Under the pieces are notes generated by a model. It had not been told where the DNA came from and made no database searches. It saw only the letters and a list, made by a program, of their open reading frames with translations. This document shows, piece after piece, positions 9,194 through 17,571 of a stretch of 31,799 bases of DNA. Both the position numbers and the translations under genes were made by a program. The stretch's first letter is position 1. Every line of letters begins with the position of its first letter. The DNA is from UBA6814 sp040753075. Its GTDB lineage: Bacteria > Desulfobacterota > Desulfovibrionia > Desulfovibrionales > Desulfovibrionaceae. The DNA is taken from positions 1 through 31,799 of the forward strand of contig JBFMHA010000039.1 of assembly GCA_040753075.1 (NCBI GenBank), given 5' to 3'.

Positions 9194-12100
9194 TCAGGCG
9201 GCGGGAGGCGCTCCCCTGTCGGGCAGGATGAAGACGTGGACGCCCGGGGCGGCCGTGAGCCGGGCAAGGTCCAGGTGCGCGGCGGCCCAGGCGGAGAGGA
9301 GCACCGTGCCCCGGAACCCCTCCTCCAGCCGTCGCCACAGCCCGGCCTCGTCGCACTGCTCTATCCGGCCCTCGCACAGGGCGAAGTAGGGCCCCAGGCG
9401 CAGGGCGCCCTCGCGCTCCAGGGCGAGGATGGGCTCCGCGATGCAGGGATGGCCGAGCAGCCCGTGCACCACGTCCAGCAGGCGCTCCGGGGTGACGGGC
9501 TTGCACAGGGCGGCGTCCTCGCCGCCGAAGCTCTCCTGGCGGAGCACGGAGATGACCAGGACGGGGATTCCCTCCAGTTCGGGATCGGCGCGCAGGCGGG
9601 CGATGGCCTCCCGGCCGTCCAGGCCGGGCATGAGGATGTCCATGGTGACGAGGTCCGGCCGGTGCTCCCGGGCCAGCTCCAGGGCGCGCTCCCCGTCCAG
9701 GGCCGCCAGCACCCCGAATCCGGCGTCCTGGAAGATCTGGGCCAGGAAGGAGCACAGGGCCGGGTCGTCGTCGGCCACCACCACCAGGGGCCGGGCCAGG
9801 ATCGCGCCGGGCGGGGGCTCCAGGAGCGCGGGATCGAGCTGCGGGGCGGCGGGCCGGACAACGCCGGCGGCCAGGGGCAGCTCCACGTGGAAGACGCTGC
9901 CCCGGCCAAGCTCTGACTCGGCCCAGATGCGGCCCCGGTAGTGCTCCACGATCTGGCGGCAGATGGCCAGGCCCAGACCCGAGCCGCGGGGCTTGTCGCG
10001 CAGGGTGTCGCCCTGGGCGACCTGGTGGAACTTGTCGAAGATCCTGCCCAGCTCCTCCGCGGGGATGCCCACCCCGGTGTCCTCCACGCTGACCCGCAGG
10101 ATTCCCTCCCGGGCCTCGGCCCGCACCCCCACCCTTCCGGCCTGGGTGAACTTGGCCGCGTTGCCCAGGATGTTGACCAGCACCTGCTCCAGCCGGTCGG
10201 GATCCATGCGCACCACCGGCAGGTCCGGGGGAATCCGCGCGTCCAGGAGCAGCTCCGGCCGGTCCAGGCACTGGCCGCGCACCGCCTCCACCGCCCGGAG
10301 GATCGCCGCGGTGGGCGACACGTCCTGGTCCCGCCACTCCACCCGTCCGGACTCGATCTTGGTCAGGTCCAGGAAGTCGTTGATGAGCCGGGACAGGCGC
10401 CCCCCCTCGGACTCGATGATGGCCAGGTTCTGGCAGATGCGCTCGCCCCTGCGCTCCAGGCCCGGCTCCCCGGCCCCGAGCCGGAGATAATGGCCGGCGA
10501 AGTCACGCTGGACCAGCTTGGCGAAGCCCAGCACCGAGGTCAGCGGGGTGCGCAGTTCGTGCGACACCGAGGACAGGAAGGCGCTCTTGAGCTCGTCCAG
10601 CTCCAGCAGCCTGCGGTTGGCCTGCTCCAGCTCCCGGGCCTTGGCCGTGAGCTCCGCGGTGCGCTCGGCCACCATGCGCTCCAGGCCGGCGTGGGCCTCC
10701 CGCAGGGCCACCTCGGCCCGCCGCCGCTCCACCACCTTCCAGGTGGCGTCCATGAGCAGGGTGAGCTGGAGCACGTCGGTCTCGGTGTACTCCGCCTCCT
10801 TGTTGGCCACGCCCACCACGGCCACGATGCGCTCGTTGCTCACCACCGGCACGGTCAGGTAGCGCGAGAGCGGGGCGTGGCCCTCGGGGTAGCCCTTCTT
10901 CAGGGGATGGTCCGCCGCGAAGTCGTTGAGGATGATGGGCCTGCGCTGGCGCACGGCCTCGCCCCACACCCCGGTCTTGGACAGCTCGTAGCGGGTCTGG
11001 GGCTTGGTGATGGTGCAGGCCTGCATCACCTCCCGGGACCAGGAGTTGAGCCGGAAGGCCTGGGTATCCTCGTCGTAGTGGTAGATGTAGCCGAACCGGC
11101 TGCCGGTCAGCTCCAGGCACCGCTCCAGGGCCAGGTCCAGCAGGGCCGCAGTGTCCGGCGCCGGATACTGGAGGATCTCCACCAGGTCCCGAAGGCGGGC
11201 CTCCTCCCGGCGCAGGGCCTCCTCCTCCCGCTTGCGCGCGGTGATGTCCCGGGCGATGGACAGGACCACCGGCCGGCCCTCCAGTTCGAAGAGGTGGGCC
11301 GCCACCTCCACTGGCGCCGCCCGCCCGTCCCGCGCCACGTGCTCGGTTTCGAAGACCGCGCGCCGCTGCGCGAGCAGTTGCTCCATGACCGCCGGGATGC
11401 GCTGGGCCGCGCTTGGAGAATCCAGATCACTGGGAGTCATGGCCAGCAGTTCGTCCCGGGAATACCCCAGGCGGCGGCAGGCCGCCTCGTTGACGTCCAG
11501 GAACCGGCCCGGATCTCCCTCCTGGCCCAGGCCATGCAGGAACAGGGCGTCGTTGGCGTTGCCGAAGAGCACCCGGTAACGGCGCTCGCTCTCGGCCAGG
11601 GCCTGCATCCGGGCGCGCTGCGCCGCCACCATGCCCTGCACCGAGCCGCGGAGGTTGTGCAGCTCCTCCGGGAACTCCCCGGCCGGAACCGGAGGGGCCT
11701 CCCCGTCGCTGTCGCGCATCCGCTGGGCATAGCCCTCCACCGCCCGGAGCGGACGCAGCACGGCCCGGTCCAGGGCCCAGAAGAGCACCGACACCAGCAC
11801 CGCGCTGAGCCCCAGCGCCCCCAGCGCCAGGGCGGCCAGGGAACGGCCCAGGGCCTGGTCCACGAAACGCCGGGTGACCAGGACCTCCACCCGGCCCACC
11901 GGCCTGCCCGCGTAGGACACCTCGGCGCTTTCCTGGAGCAGGTCCCCGCCCGGGGCGGGGTCCTCCGCGACCCGGACCGGGCTCCACTGCGCGTCCCGCG
12001 ACAGCCCCAGGAGCAGGCCCGGCCCGACGTCCGACCGGACCAGCACCGCGAAGACCGCCCGGTTCTGGAGGGCGCTCTCGGCCACCTTCACGACCTGCTC

Positions 12101-12373
12101 CCGCTCGTAGTTCCACAGGGGCAGGGCCAGGCTCTGGGCCAACTGGGCGGTGACGACGTGGAGGTCGTTCTTCAACTCGCGCAGGCCCCGGGCGCGCTCC
12201 AGCCAATAGGACGCGGTCCCGAACCCGGCCAGGGCCAGGGTGGTGACCGTGAGCAGCGCGGCGATGACCGCCCGGGCCACGGTCACGCGCCGGGCCGGCC
12301 GGACGGGGGCAGCGCCCGCGGCGTCCGGAGAGGGTTCCGGGCTCAACGGTACTGGTCGTGGATGCGCTGCCAC
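9194..12373 (-). CDS. Hybrid sensor histidine kinase (PAS-GAF-HisKA-HATPase-receiver)
   Basis: A 1059-residue membrane kinase. Two transmembrane helices (about 33-55 and 178-201) bracket a periplasmic domain of ~120 residues, with a HAMP-like stretch to about 255. A PAS domain follows (about 262-382, ending in the PAC-like VVLSIARDITARK), then a GAF domain (about 405-545), a coiled coil, and HisKA with the phosphoacceptor His605 in SHELRTPL. The ATPase domain has an N-box NILGNAAKFT, G1 DTGVGIP and G2 GSGLGL. The receiver has acidic residues 868-870, phosphoacceptor Asp912 in MDILMPGLDG and Lys958. About 90 residues after the receiver match nothing I recognise. The GTG start has AAGGA in front and lies inside the upstream binding-protein gene (31-bp overlap), so the two are translationally coupled. 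Ligand and output are unknown. Confidence 0.9.
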   Translation of the reverse strand: MAAHPRPVPLSPEPSPDAAGAAPVRPARRVTVARAVIAALLTVTTLALAGFGTASYWLERARGLRELKNDLHVVTAQLAQSLALPLWNYEREQVVKVAESALQNRAVFAVLVRSDVGPGLLLGLSRDAQWSPVRVAEDPAPGGDLLQESAEVSYAGRPVGRVEVLVTRRFVDQALGRSLAALALGALGLSAVLVSVLFWALDRAVLRPLRAVEGYAQRMRDSDGEAPPVPAGEFPEELHNLRGSVQGMVAAQRARMQALAESERRYRVLFGNANDALFLHGLGQEGDPGRFLDVNEAACRRLGYSRDELLAMTPSDLDSPSAAQRIPAVMEQLLAQRRAVFETEHVARDGRAAPVEVAAHLFELEGRPVVLSIARDITARKREEEALRREEARLRDLVEILQYPAPDTAALLDLALERCLELTGSRFGYIYHYDEDTQAFRLNSWSREVMQACTITKPQTRYELSKTGVWGEAVRQRRPIILNDFAADHPLKKGYPEGHAPLSRYLTVPVVSNERIVAVVGVANKEAEYTETDVLQLTLLMDATWKVVERRRAEVALREAHAGLERMVAERTAELTAKARELEQANRRLLELDELKSAFLSSVSHELRTPLTSVLGFAKLVQRDFAGHYLRLGAGEPGLERRGERICQNLAIIESEGGRLSRLINDFLDLTKIESGRVEWRDQDVSPTAAILRAVEAVRGQCLDRPELLLDARIPPDLPVVRMDPDRLEQVLVNILGNAAKFTQAGRVGVRAEAREGILRVSVEDTGVGIPAEELGRIFDKFHQVAQGDTLRDKPRGSGLGLAICRQIVEHYRGRIWAESELGRGSVFHVELPLAAGVVRPAAPQLDPALLEPPPGAILARPLVVVADDDPALCSFLAQIFQDAGFGVLAALDGERALELAREHRPDLVTMDILMPGLDGREAIARLRADPELEGIPVLVISVLRQESFGGEDAALCKPVTPERLLDVVHGLLGHPCIAEPILALEREGALRLGPYFALCEGRIEQCDEAGLWRRLEEGFRGTVLLSAWAAAHLDLARLTAAPGVHVFILPDRGAPPAA

Positions 12374-13080
12374 GTCCCGTCCTTGTGCATGGCGTCGAGA
12401 ACGGCGTCGACCCGGGGCAGCAGGTCCCGGTGGCGCGACTTCTTGCCGATGAAGAACTTGAACTGGCTGGACTCGTACACGTGGGGCAGCTCCAGGATGC
12501 GGCCGGAATAGCCGAGCTTGGCCACGTAATAGCGCACCACCTGGGACACGTCGACGAATCCGTCGAACCGGCCGTTGGCCAGCATCTCCAGGACGTTCTC
12601 CAGGCGGGGGGTCCAGAACACCTTGTGGTCGGCGAGATTCTTCTTGGCCCAGCCGCTGCCGGTGTAATGCCCCAGGGTGAAGGCCTTGAGCTCCTCCAGG
12701 GAGCGCACCCGGAGCAACTCCTCCAGCCGGGGGTTGGCGGCGTTCACGAACATGGTGAAGGTCACGTCGGTCACGGTCTGGCTCCCCACGTCCGAGAACT
12801 CCAGGCGCGCCGGAGTGGGCACCGTGGCGTAGCCGTCGGCCAGGCCCTGGCGCACCATGTCCTGGGCCCGCTCCCAGGGATAGCCCTCGTGCGATGCCTC
12901 GAGCCCCAGGCGCTTGTGCAGGGCCTCGTCAAGCACGTCGATGAGGATGCCCCGGGTGCGACCGTTCTCGGTCCAGGAAAAAGGCTCGAAGTTCTCGTAG
13001 TAGACTATGCGCAGGGGCTCTCCAGCCCAGGCGGGCCAGGCCGAGGAGAGAAGGACCAGGAGCAGGATCAAGGCGCGCAT
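12343..13080 (-). CDS. Periplasmic solute-binding protein, amino-acid type (family 3)
   Basis: A 245-residue secreted protein. A hydrophobic signal peptide spans residues 1-20, with a likely cleavage after AWA. The mature part starts EPLRIVYYENFEPFSWTENG and continues with GILIDVLDEA, typical of lobe 1 of family 3 binding proteins. The ligand Arg is plausibly in TPARLEFS, and an Asp in GFVDVSQVV sits at the usual lobe 2 position. Such proteins bind amino acids or similar small solutes. No permease or ATPase gene is next to it; instead it overlaps the hybrid kinase, which suggests it feeds a signal rather than a transporter. The ATG is chosen for its perfect AAGGAG site and the signal peptide; a longer in-frame reading upstream has neither. 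Confidence 0.88.
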   Translation of the reverse strand: MRALILLLVLLSSAWPAWAGEPLRIVYYENFEPFSWTENGRTRGILIDVLDEALHKRLGLEASHEGYPWERAQDMVRQGLADGYATVPTPARLEFSDVGSQTVTDVTFTMFVNAANPRLEELLRVRSLEELKAFTLGHYTGSGWAKKNLADHKVFWTPRLENVLEMLANGRFDGFVDVSQVVRYYVAKLGYSGRILELPHVYESSQFKFFIGKKSRHRDLLPRVDAVLDAMHKDGTWQRIHDQYR

Positions 13081-13164
13081 GGCTGACTCCTTTTCCCCAC
13101 TCCGGCGGAAACCGGCGGGAACGCGTTCGACTTTGCCCCGGAGCGGGAACTCGGCGCTATTGTA

Positions 13165-13193
13165 CGGATAGCACCCCTGCAAGGGATTGGCAA
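13165..13193 (-). promoter_or_regulatory. Possible promoter of the binding-protein/kinase operon
   Basis: On the minus strand TTGCCA (13188-13193) and TATCCG (13165-13170) are 17 bases apart, about 85 bp upstream of the binding-protein ATG. The match is moderate and an alternative -10, TACAAT, lies just downstream at poor spacing. The gap contains no gene, and a promoter is needed here because a terminator precedes it. Confidence 0.3.
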
Positions 13194-13259
13194 CAAACCG
13201 CGCCACAAGCCACGCTACAGGCTGGCGAATTCTCCGGAACGGAAAGCGCGCATGGCCGA

Positions 13260-13305
13260 ACAAAATGCGACAGCCCGGCGCGGAGGCTCCGCACCGGGCT
13301 GTCGC
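13260..13305 (-). terminator. Rho-independent terminator of icd
   Basis: A long, nearly perfect inverted repeat spans 13267-13305. The outer arms are gcgacagcccgg and ccgggctgtcgc; inner arms gcggag and ctccgc are offset by single-base bulges. On the minus strand the hairpin is followed by ATTTTGTT, as expected for a terminator, and it starts about 18 bp after the icd stop codon. On the plus strand no T-run follows. Confidence 0.85.
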
Positions 13306-13323
13306 GCAAAGAACCGGACCGGC

Positions 13324-14472
<1,149 letters not shown>

Positions 14473-14611
14473 GGTTCCTCCTCAAGACGAGTCGTGGCCG
14501 TCCTGCTTAAAGGAACCCGCGCGGTTTGTCCATTGCAGGACTCGGACCGGCGGCGCGGCCAGGCCCGGACGCGATCCGGTCCGCATCCCGGAATGGCCCG
14601 GGCGCGGCTCT

Positions 14612-14651
14612 AAGAAATGAGGACGGGCCCCGGCTGCGCCGAGACCCGTCC
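14612..14651 (-). terminator. Rho-independent terminator of the class I aldolase gene
   Basis: Arms ggacggg (14621-14627) and cccgtcc (14645-14651) enclose a further GC-rich inner stem. On the minus strand the hairpin begins about 28 bp after the aldolase stop and is followed by the T-rich TCATTTCTT. The remaining ~140 bp to the icd start must hold an icd promoter; TGGACA followed 15 bases later by TTTAAG is a weak candidate there. Confidence 0.75.
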
Positions 14652-14678
14652 CGCAGAGCCCCCCCGCCGAGGGCGATC

Positions 14679-15728
14679 TCAGGCCACGGTAACGTCGTTG
14701 GAGAGATATACGTCCTGGATGGCGTGCAGGAGCTTCACGCCCTCGACCATGGGCCGCTGGAAGGCCTTGCGGCCGGAGATGAGGCCCATGCCGCCGGCGC
14801 GCTTGTTGATCACCGCGGTGCGCACGGCCTGGGCCAGGTCGTTCTCGCCCGAGCCGCCGCCGGAATTGATGAGCCCCACCCGGCCCATGTAGCAGTTGGC
14901 CACCTGGTAGCGGCACAGGTCGATGGGATGGTCGCTGCACAGGTCGGAATACATCCTGGGGTGGCTCTTGGCGAAGCCGATGTCGGTGAAGCCGCCGTTG
15001 TTGGTGGCCTGCTTCTGCTTCACGATGTCCGCCTGGATGGTGACCGCCAGGTGGTTGGCCTGGCCGGTGAGGTCCGCGGCGGTGTGGTAGTCGGTCTTGC
15101 CCTTCTTGAAGGCGCTGTTGCGGGTGTAGGCCCAGAGGATGGCGGCCATGCCCAGACCGTGCGCGGCCTCGAACATCTCGGCGATCTCGATGATCTGGCG
15201 GTTGGAGGTCTCGTGCCCGAAGTAGATGGTCGCGCCGACGGCCACGCAGCCCATGTCGAAGGCCTGCTCCACCGAGGCGAACAGGATCTGGTCGTGCTTG
15301 TTGGGGTAGGTCATGAGCTCGTTGTGGTTGATCTTGAGCACGAAGGGAATCCTGTGCGCCCACTTGCGGGCCACCATGCCCAGCGCCCCCAGGGTGGAGG
15401 CCACCGCGTTGCACCCGCCCTCCACGGCCAGACGCACGATGTTGTCCGGGTCGAAGTACTGGGGGTTGGGGGCGAAGGACGCTCCCCCGGTGTGCTCGAT
15501 GCCCTGGTCCACGGGCAGGATGGACAGGAAGCCCGTGCCGCCCAGCCGACCGTGGTCGAAGAGCTGCTGCATGCTGCGCAGCACCGGGACCGGCCGGTCG
15601 CTGGCGGCCATGACCCGGTCCACGTAGTCCGGCCCGGGCAGGTGCAGGCTCTCCTTGGGGAAAGTCGTGCACGTGTGGCCGAGCAGTTTCTTGGCCTCCT
15701 TGCCGAGCAGTCCGACGATGTCGGCCAT
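14679..15728 (-). CDS. fbaB: Class I fructose-bisphosphate aldolase (DhnA/FbaB type)
   Basis: A 349-residue cytoplasmic enzyme matching the bacterial class I aldolase FbaB, which is not related to the metal-dependent class II enzymes. Recognisable blocks are LPVDQGIEHTGGASFAPNP (71-89), FVLKINHNE (129-137) and ADIVKQKQATNNGG, where Lys237 sits at the Schiff-base position by comparison with E. coli FbaB. It then has YMGRVGLINSGGGSG and GLISGRKAFQRP, the phosphate-binding loops. It cleaves or forms fructose 1,6-bisphosphate in glycolysis and gluconeogenesis. Length equals the family norm (~350). The ATG follows AAGGAGGAA; an upstream in-frame extension has no ribosome site and no homology. It is flanked by terminators on both sides, so it appears monocistronic. 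Confidence 0.93.
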   Translation of the reverse strand: MADIVGLLGKEAKKLLGHTCTTFPKESLHLPGPDYVDRVMAASDRPVPVLRSMQQLFDHGRLGGTGFLSILPVDQGIEHTGGASFAPNPQYFDPDNIVRLAVEGGCNAVASTLGALGMVARKWAHRIPFVLKINHNELMTYPNKHDQILFASVEQAFDMGCVAVGATIYFGHETSNRQIIEIAEMFEAAHGLGMAAILWAYTRNSAFKKGKTDYHTAADLTGQANHLAVTIQADIVKQKQATNNGGFTDIGFAKSHPRMYSDLCSDHPIDLCRYQVANCYMGRVGLINSGGGSGENDLAQAVRTAVINKRAGGMGLISGRKAFQRPMVEGVKLLHAIQDVYLSNDVTVA

Positions 15729-15866
15729 GACGCGTTCCTCCTTGCGCTTGGGAGCGGCCCGAGCCGGGGAGCGGCCCTGACCTGATCCGGAGCTTGCGAC
15801 AAGAGTAGCACAGGCGTGAGGCTTTGGGAATGGCCGGGCGAGAATTCCTGGGCCTTTCCCCTTCCG

Positions 15867-15895
15867 CAAAAAACGAAAGCCCCCTGACGGGGGCT
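15867..15895 (-). terminator. Rho-independent terminator of the histidine-rich gene
   Basis: A perfect 7-bp stem (agccccc 15878-15884 and gggggct 15889-15895) with loop tgac. On the minus strand it is followed by TTCGTTTTTT, a classic terminator, 27 bp after the stop of the histidine-rich gene. Confidence 0.9.
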
Positions 15896-15922
15896 CGCAT
15901 CGCGTGGCCGCGGGCGCGCGGC

Positions 15923-16258
15923 CTAGTGCTCGTGGTCGTGGGCCGCGCCGCCTTCGTGGGCGTGGCGGGCGTCGTGGTCGTGGTCGTGCTCGTGGGTATG
16001 CTCGTGGTCGTGCCCGTGCTCATGCACGTGCCCGTGGCCGTGGTAATGCACATGGCCGTGGGCGTGGCTGTGCCCGTGGGCGTGGCTGTGCCTGGTCTCG
16101 CCGTGCTCGTGGTCGTGGTCGTGCACGTGGCCGTGCTCGTGGTCGTGCTCGTGGGTGTGCCCGTGGTCATGCTCATGGGCATGCTGATGCCCGTGCTCGC
16201 GCAGGAACTTCTGGTACTTCCCCTCTTTTTGCGGACCGCAGTTGCAATTCTTACACAT
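15923..16258 (-). CDS. Histidine-rich putative metal-binding protein with N-terminal CxxCxC
   Basis: A 111-residue protein. The first residues, MCKNCNCGPQKEG, hold Cys2, Cys5 and Cys7. From about residue 23 nearly every second residue is His, alternating with Asp, Glu, Gly or Ala; I count 41 His in 111 residues. No signal peptide or membrane segment is visible, so it is probably cytoplasmic. Such tracts bind Ni2+, Zn2+ or Co2+ with high capacity and occur in nickel-storage proteins, in the N-terminus of some HypB proteins and in some metal chaperones, but no HypB GTPase or SlyD domain is present. Metal storage or buffering is an inference. The ATG is supported by GGGAGG; an upstream in-frame extension is unlikely. 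It has its own terminator and an unusual AT-rich upstream region with paired palindromes. Confidence 0.85.
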   Translation of the reverse strand: MCKNCNCGPQKEGKYQKFLREHGHQHAHEHDHGHTHEHDHEHGHVHDHDHEHGETRHSHAHGHSHAHGHVHYHGHGHVHEHGHDHEHTHEHDHDHDARHAHEGGAAHDHEH

Positions 16259-16280
16259 GGCGGCCTCCCTTGGCGGCATG

Positions 16281-16320
16281 GTTTTATAAAACGTAACAAT
16301 CGCGTTGGGTTTTGTAAAGC
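16281..16320 (-). promoter_or_regulatory. Paired palindromes, candidate operator/promoter of the histidine-rich gene
   Basis: A perfect 12-bp palindrome GTTTTATAAAAC (16281-16292) and a near-match GTTTTGTAAAGC (16309-16320) lie 28 bp centre to centre, just upstream of the histidine-rich gene. Read on the minus strand they are GTTTTATAAAAC and GCTTTACAAAAC, identical at 10 of 12 positions. The nearer one contains TATAAA, which could act as a -10, but no good -35 is found at 16-18 bp. An operator for a dimeric, perhaps metal-responsive, regulator would fit; the regulator is not identified. Confidence 0.45.
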
Positions 16321-16333
16321 GGTCCAACCCGGG

Positions 16334-16873
16334 TCAGCGTCTCTCCGGCGGCTGGCGATCCTCCTCCCCATCGGCGAGCAGGTTCTCCAGGTCCCTGCCC
16401 TGGGCCCCGGCCTTGCGCTCCCTGGCCCGCTCCTGGTCGGTGAGTTCGTCAAGCACCGCGAGGTGCAGGAGCACCGCCGCCACCCTGCCGAGAAGACTCT
16501 CGGACAGGCCGCCGGCAAAGGCCCCGGCGGCGGCCCACCAGTGGGCCGTGGCGTGGGCTCCGGAGAACACCGCCACAAGCAGTCCCAGGAGCGACCCGAA
16601 CACCGCCAGAAGCATGGCCGCATCGGTGGCTGCGGGGTCCAGGTCGGGACGCCGGCCGCGGAAATGCTCCAGGGCCGCGGCCAGGAGCATGCCCGCAAAA
16701 CCGCCCAGGCCGCCCCCAAGGAACAGGAGGAGGGGACCGACCATGGCCAGGGCCAGGGCGGACCTGGGCTCCCCCTGGGCGAACCCGGCCAGGGCGCCCG
16801 CCACCCCGCCCAGCAGGGCCGCGGCCAGGAAGAACCTGGCCCGGAAGCGGTTCAGTCCGTCGCCGCGGGACAC
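16334..16873 (-). CDS. Small membrane protein of unknown function
   Basis: A 179-residue protein that I do not recognise. Hydrophobic helices are predicted at about 13-31, 38-67 and 83-103, with a further Ala/Gly-rich stretch at 111-141 including HATAHWWAAAGAFAGG. The last ~40 residues are charged and soluble (DQERARERKAG ... DLENLLADGEED). The start is a GTG at 16871-16873, chosen because GGGAGG precedes it at good spacing and hydrophobic sequence begins soon after; the long in-frame extension upstream is low-complexity and overlaps the divergent regulatory region. It ends 75 bp before the histidine-rich gene on the same strand with no clear terminator between them. A role in metal handling with that neighbour is possible, but unsupported by motifs. 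Confidence 0.65.
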   Translation of the reverse strand: MSRGDGLNRFRARFFLAAALLGGVAGALAGFAQGEPRSALALAMVGPLLLFLGGGLGGFAGMLLAAALEHFRGRRPDLDPAATDAAMLLAVFGSLLGLLVAVFSGAHATAHWWAAAGAFAGGLSESLLGRVAAVLLHLAVLDELTDQERARERKAGAQGRDLENLLADGEEDRQPPERR

Positions 16874-16936
16874 GGACGCCTCCCTGGCGCGCGGTTGCCA
16901 AGCAACGCGTTCATGGATTAAGGATTTCTCCTGGCT

Positions 16937-16963
16937 GGACCGGCCCCGCCCGGGGCCCGGTCC
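16937..16963. other. Strong GC hairpin between divergent genes
   Basis: Arms ggaccg and cggtcc, continued by ggcccc and ggggc with one bulge, enclose a 4-base loop. It lies between the divergent membrane-protein and response-regulator genes and has no T-run on either side, so it is unlikely to be a simple terminator. On the minus strand it would fall in the leader of the membrane-protein transcript. Confidence 0.4.
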
Positions 16964-17025
16964 GGGCTTCCCCCGAGCGTGCCCCATTCCCGACCGGCCG
17001 TAAAGCCGCGGACGGCAGAATTCTT

Positions 17026-17054
17026 TTGCCTTGGGTATTCGCTTGGCGTATGGG
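17026..17054 (+). promoter_or_regulatory. Possible promoter of the response-regulator gene
   Basis: TTGCCT (17026-17031) and TATGGG (17049-17054) are separated by 17 bases in a short AT-richer patch 64 bp upstream of the response-regulator ATG. The leader to the ATG ends in a strong GAGGAGG ribosome site. Confidence 0.45.
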
Positions 17055-17117
17055 TGGAGAATCCGGCGGCAGAGCCCGCGCCGGCCGGTCACAGCGCAAC
17101 GATCGAGGAGGTCCGAC

Positions 17118-17516
17118 ATGCGGTTCCTGGTGGTGGAAGACGACTTCACAAGCCGCAAGCTCCTGCAGAAGATTCTCAGCCCCTACGGCGAGGTGGACGT
17201 GGCGGTGAACGGCCAGGAGTCCCTGGACGCCTTCATCGCGGCCCTGGATGAGGGCAACCCCTACGAACTGGTGTGCATGGACATCATGATGCCGGAGATG
17301 GACGGCCAGGAGGCCCTGAAGAAGATCCGCGAGGTGGAGAAGCAGCGCGGCATCCCGGGGTCCAAGGAGGTCAAGGTGGTCATGACCACCGCCCTGGACG
17401 ACCCCAAGAACGTTGTGGAGGCCTACTACAAGGGCGGCGCCACCTCCTACGTGCCCAAGCCCATCGACCGCCAGCTCTTCCTCCAACTTCTGCGCAACAT
17501 CGGCATCATCCAGTAA
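17118..17516 (+). CDS. Single-domain response regulator (CheY-like receiver)
   Basis: A 132-residue protein made of one receiver domain only. It begins MRFLVVEDDFTSRKLLQKIL with the acidic cluster Glu7-Asp8-Asp9, the phosphoacceptor Asp55 in CMDIMMPEMDG, the switch Thr near 90-91 (VMTTALDD) and the conserved Lys114 in YVPKPID. There is no DNA-binding or enzymatic output domain, so it must act by protein contact or in a phosphorelay. Its kinase is not adjacent; the hybrid kinase 5 kb away is on the other strand and is only a speculative partner. The ATG is set by GAGGAGG 6 bases upstream; longer in-frame readings lack homology. A hairpin and then a Tim44-like gene follow on the same strand. 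Confidence 0.93.
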   Translation: MRFLVVEDDFTSRKLLQKILSPYGEVDVAVNGQESLDAFIAALDEGNPYELVCMDIMMPEMDGQEALKKIREVEKQRGIPGSKEVKVVMTTALDDPKNVVEAYYKGGATSYVPKPIDRQLFLQLLRNIGIIQ

Positions 17517-17528
17517 CACAATACTCCC

Positions 17529-17555
17529 CGGCAGGGCGCGGCGCGCGCCCTGCCG
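17529..17555 (+). terminator. Perfect GC hairpin between response regulator and Tim44-like gene
   Basis: A 12-bp perfect stem (cggcagggcgcg 17529-17540 and cgcgccctgccg 17544-17555) with a 3-base loop, starting 12 bp after the response-regulator stop. No T-run follows (agtcaggg), so it may be an RNA-stabilising or partial termination element rather than a full Rho-independent terminator. The next gene starts 17 bp later. Confidence 0.5.
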
Positions 17556-17571
17556 AGTCAGGGAAGCGCCC

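Noticed and set aside
9941..12511. An 856-codon open frame on the plus strand opposite the hybrid kinase
   Set aside because: Its composition is that of reverse-complement coding sequence, with no recognisable domain, while the kinase frame has all expected motifs.
13160..13200. Sigma54 promoter before the binding-protein gene
   Set aside because: TTGCCA and TTGCA occur, but the GG-to-GC spacing is wrong for -24/-12 and the -24 GG is missing.
15925..16195. Possible tandem DNA repeat or CRISPR-like array in the His tract
   Set aside because: The repetition comes from His codons alternating with acidic and Gly codons. There is no constant repeat with unique spacers.
16858..16914. A 20-codon leader peptide (MNALLGNRAPG...) before the small membrane protein
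   Set aside because: Its ATG has AGGAG 13 bases away, too far for efficient initiation, and no regulatory residue run is present.
15824..16921. A Val-rich hydrophobic open frame opposite the histidine-rich gene
   Set aside because: The alternating CAC/CAT codons of the His tract read as GTG/ATG on the other strand, which makes a false hydrophobic protein. The minus-strand frame has a ribosome site and terminator.
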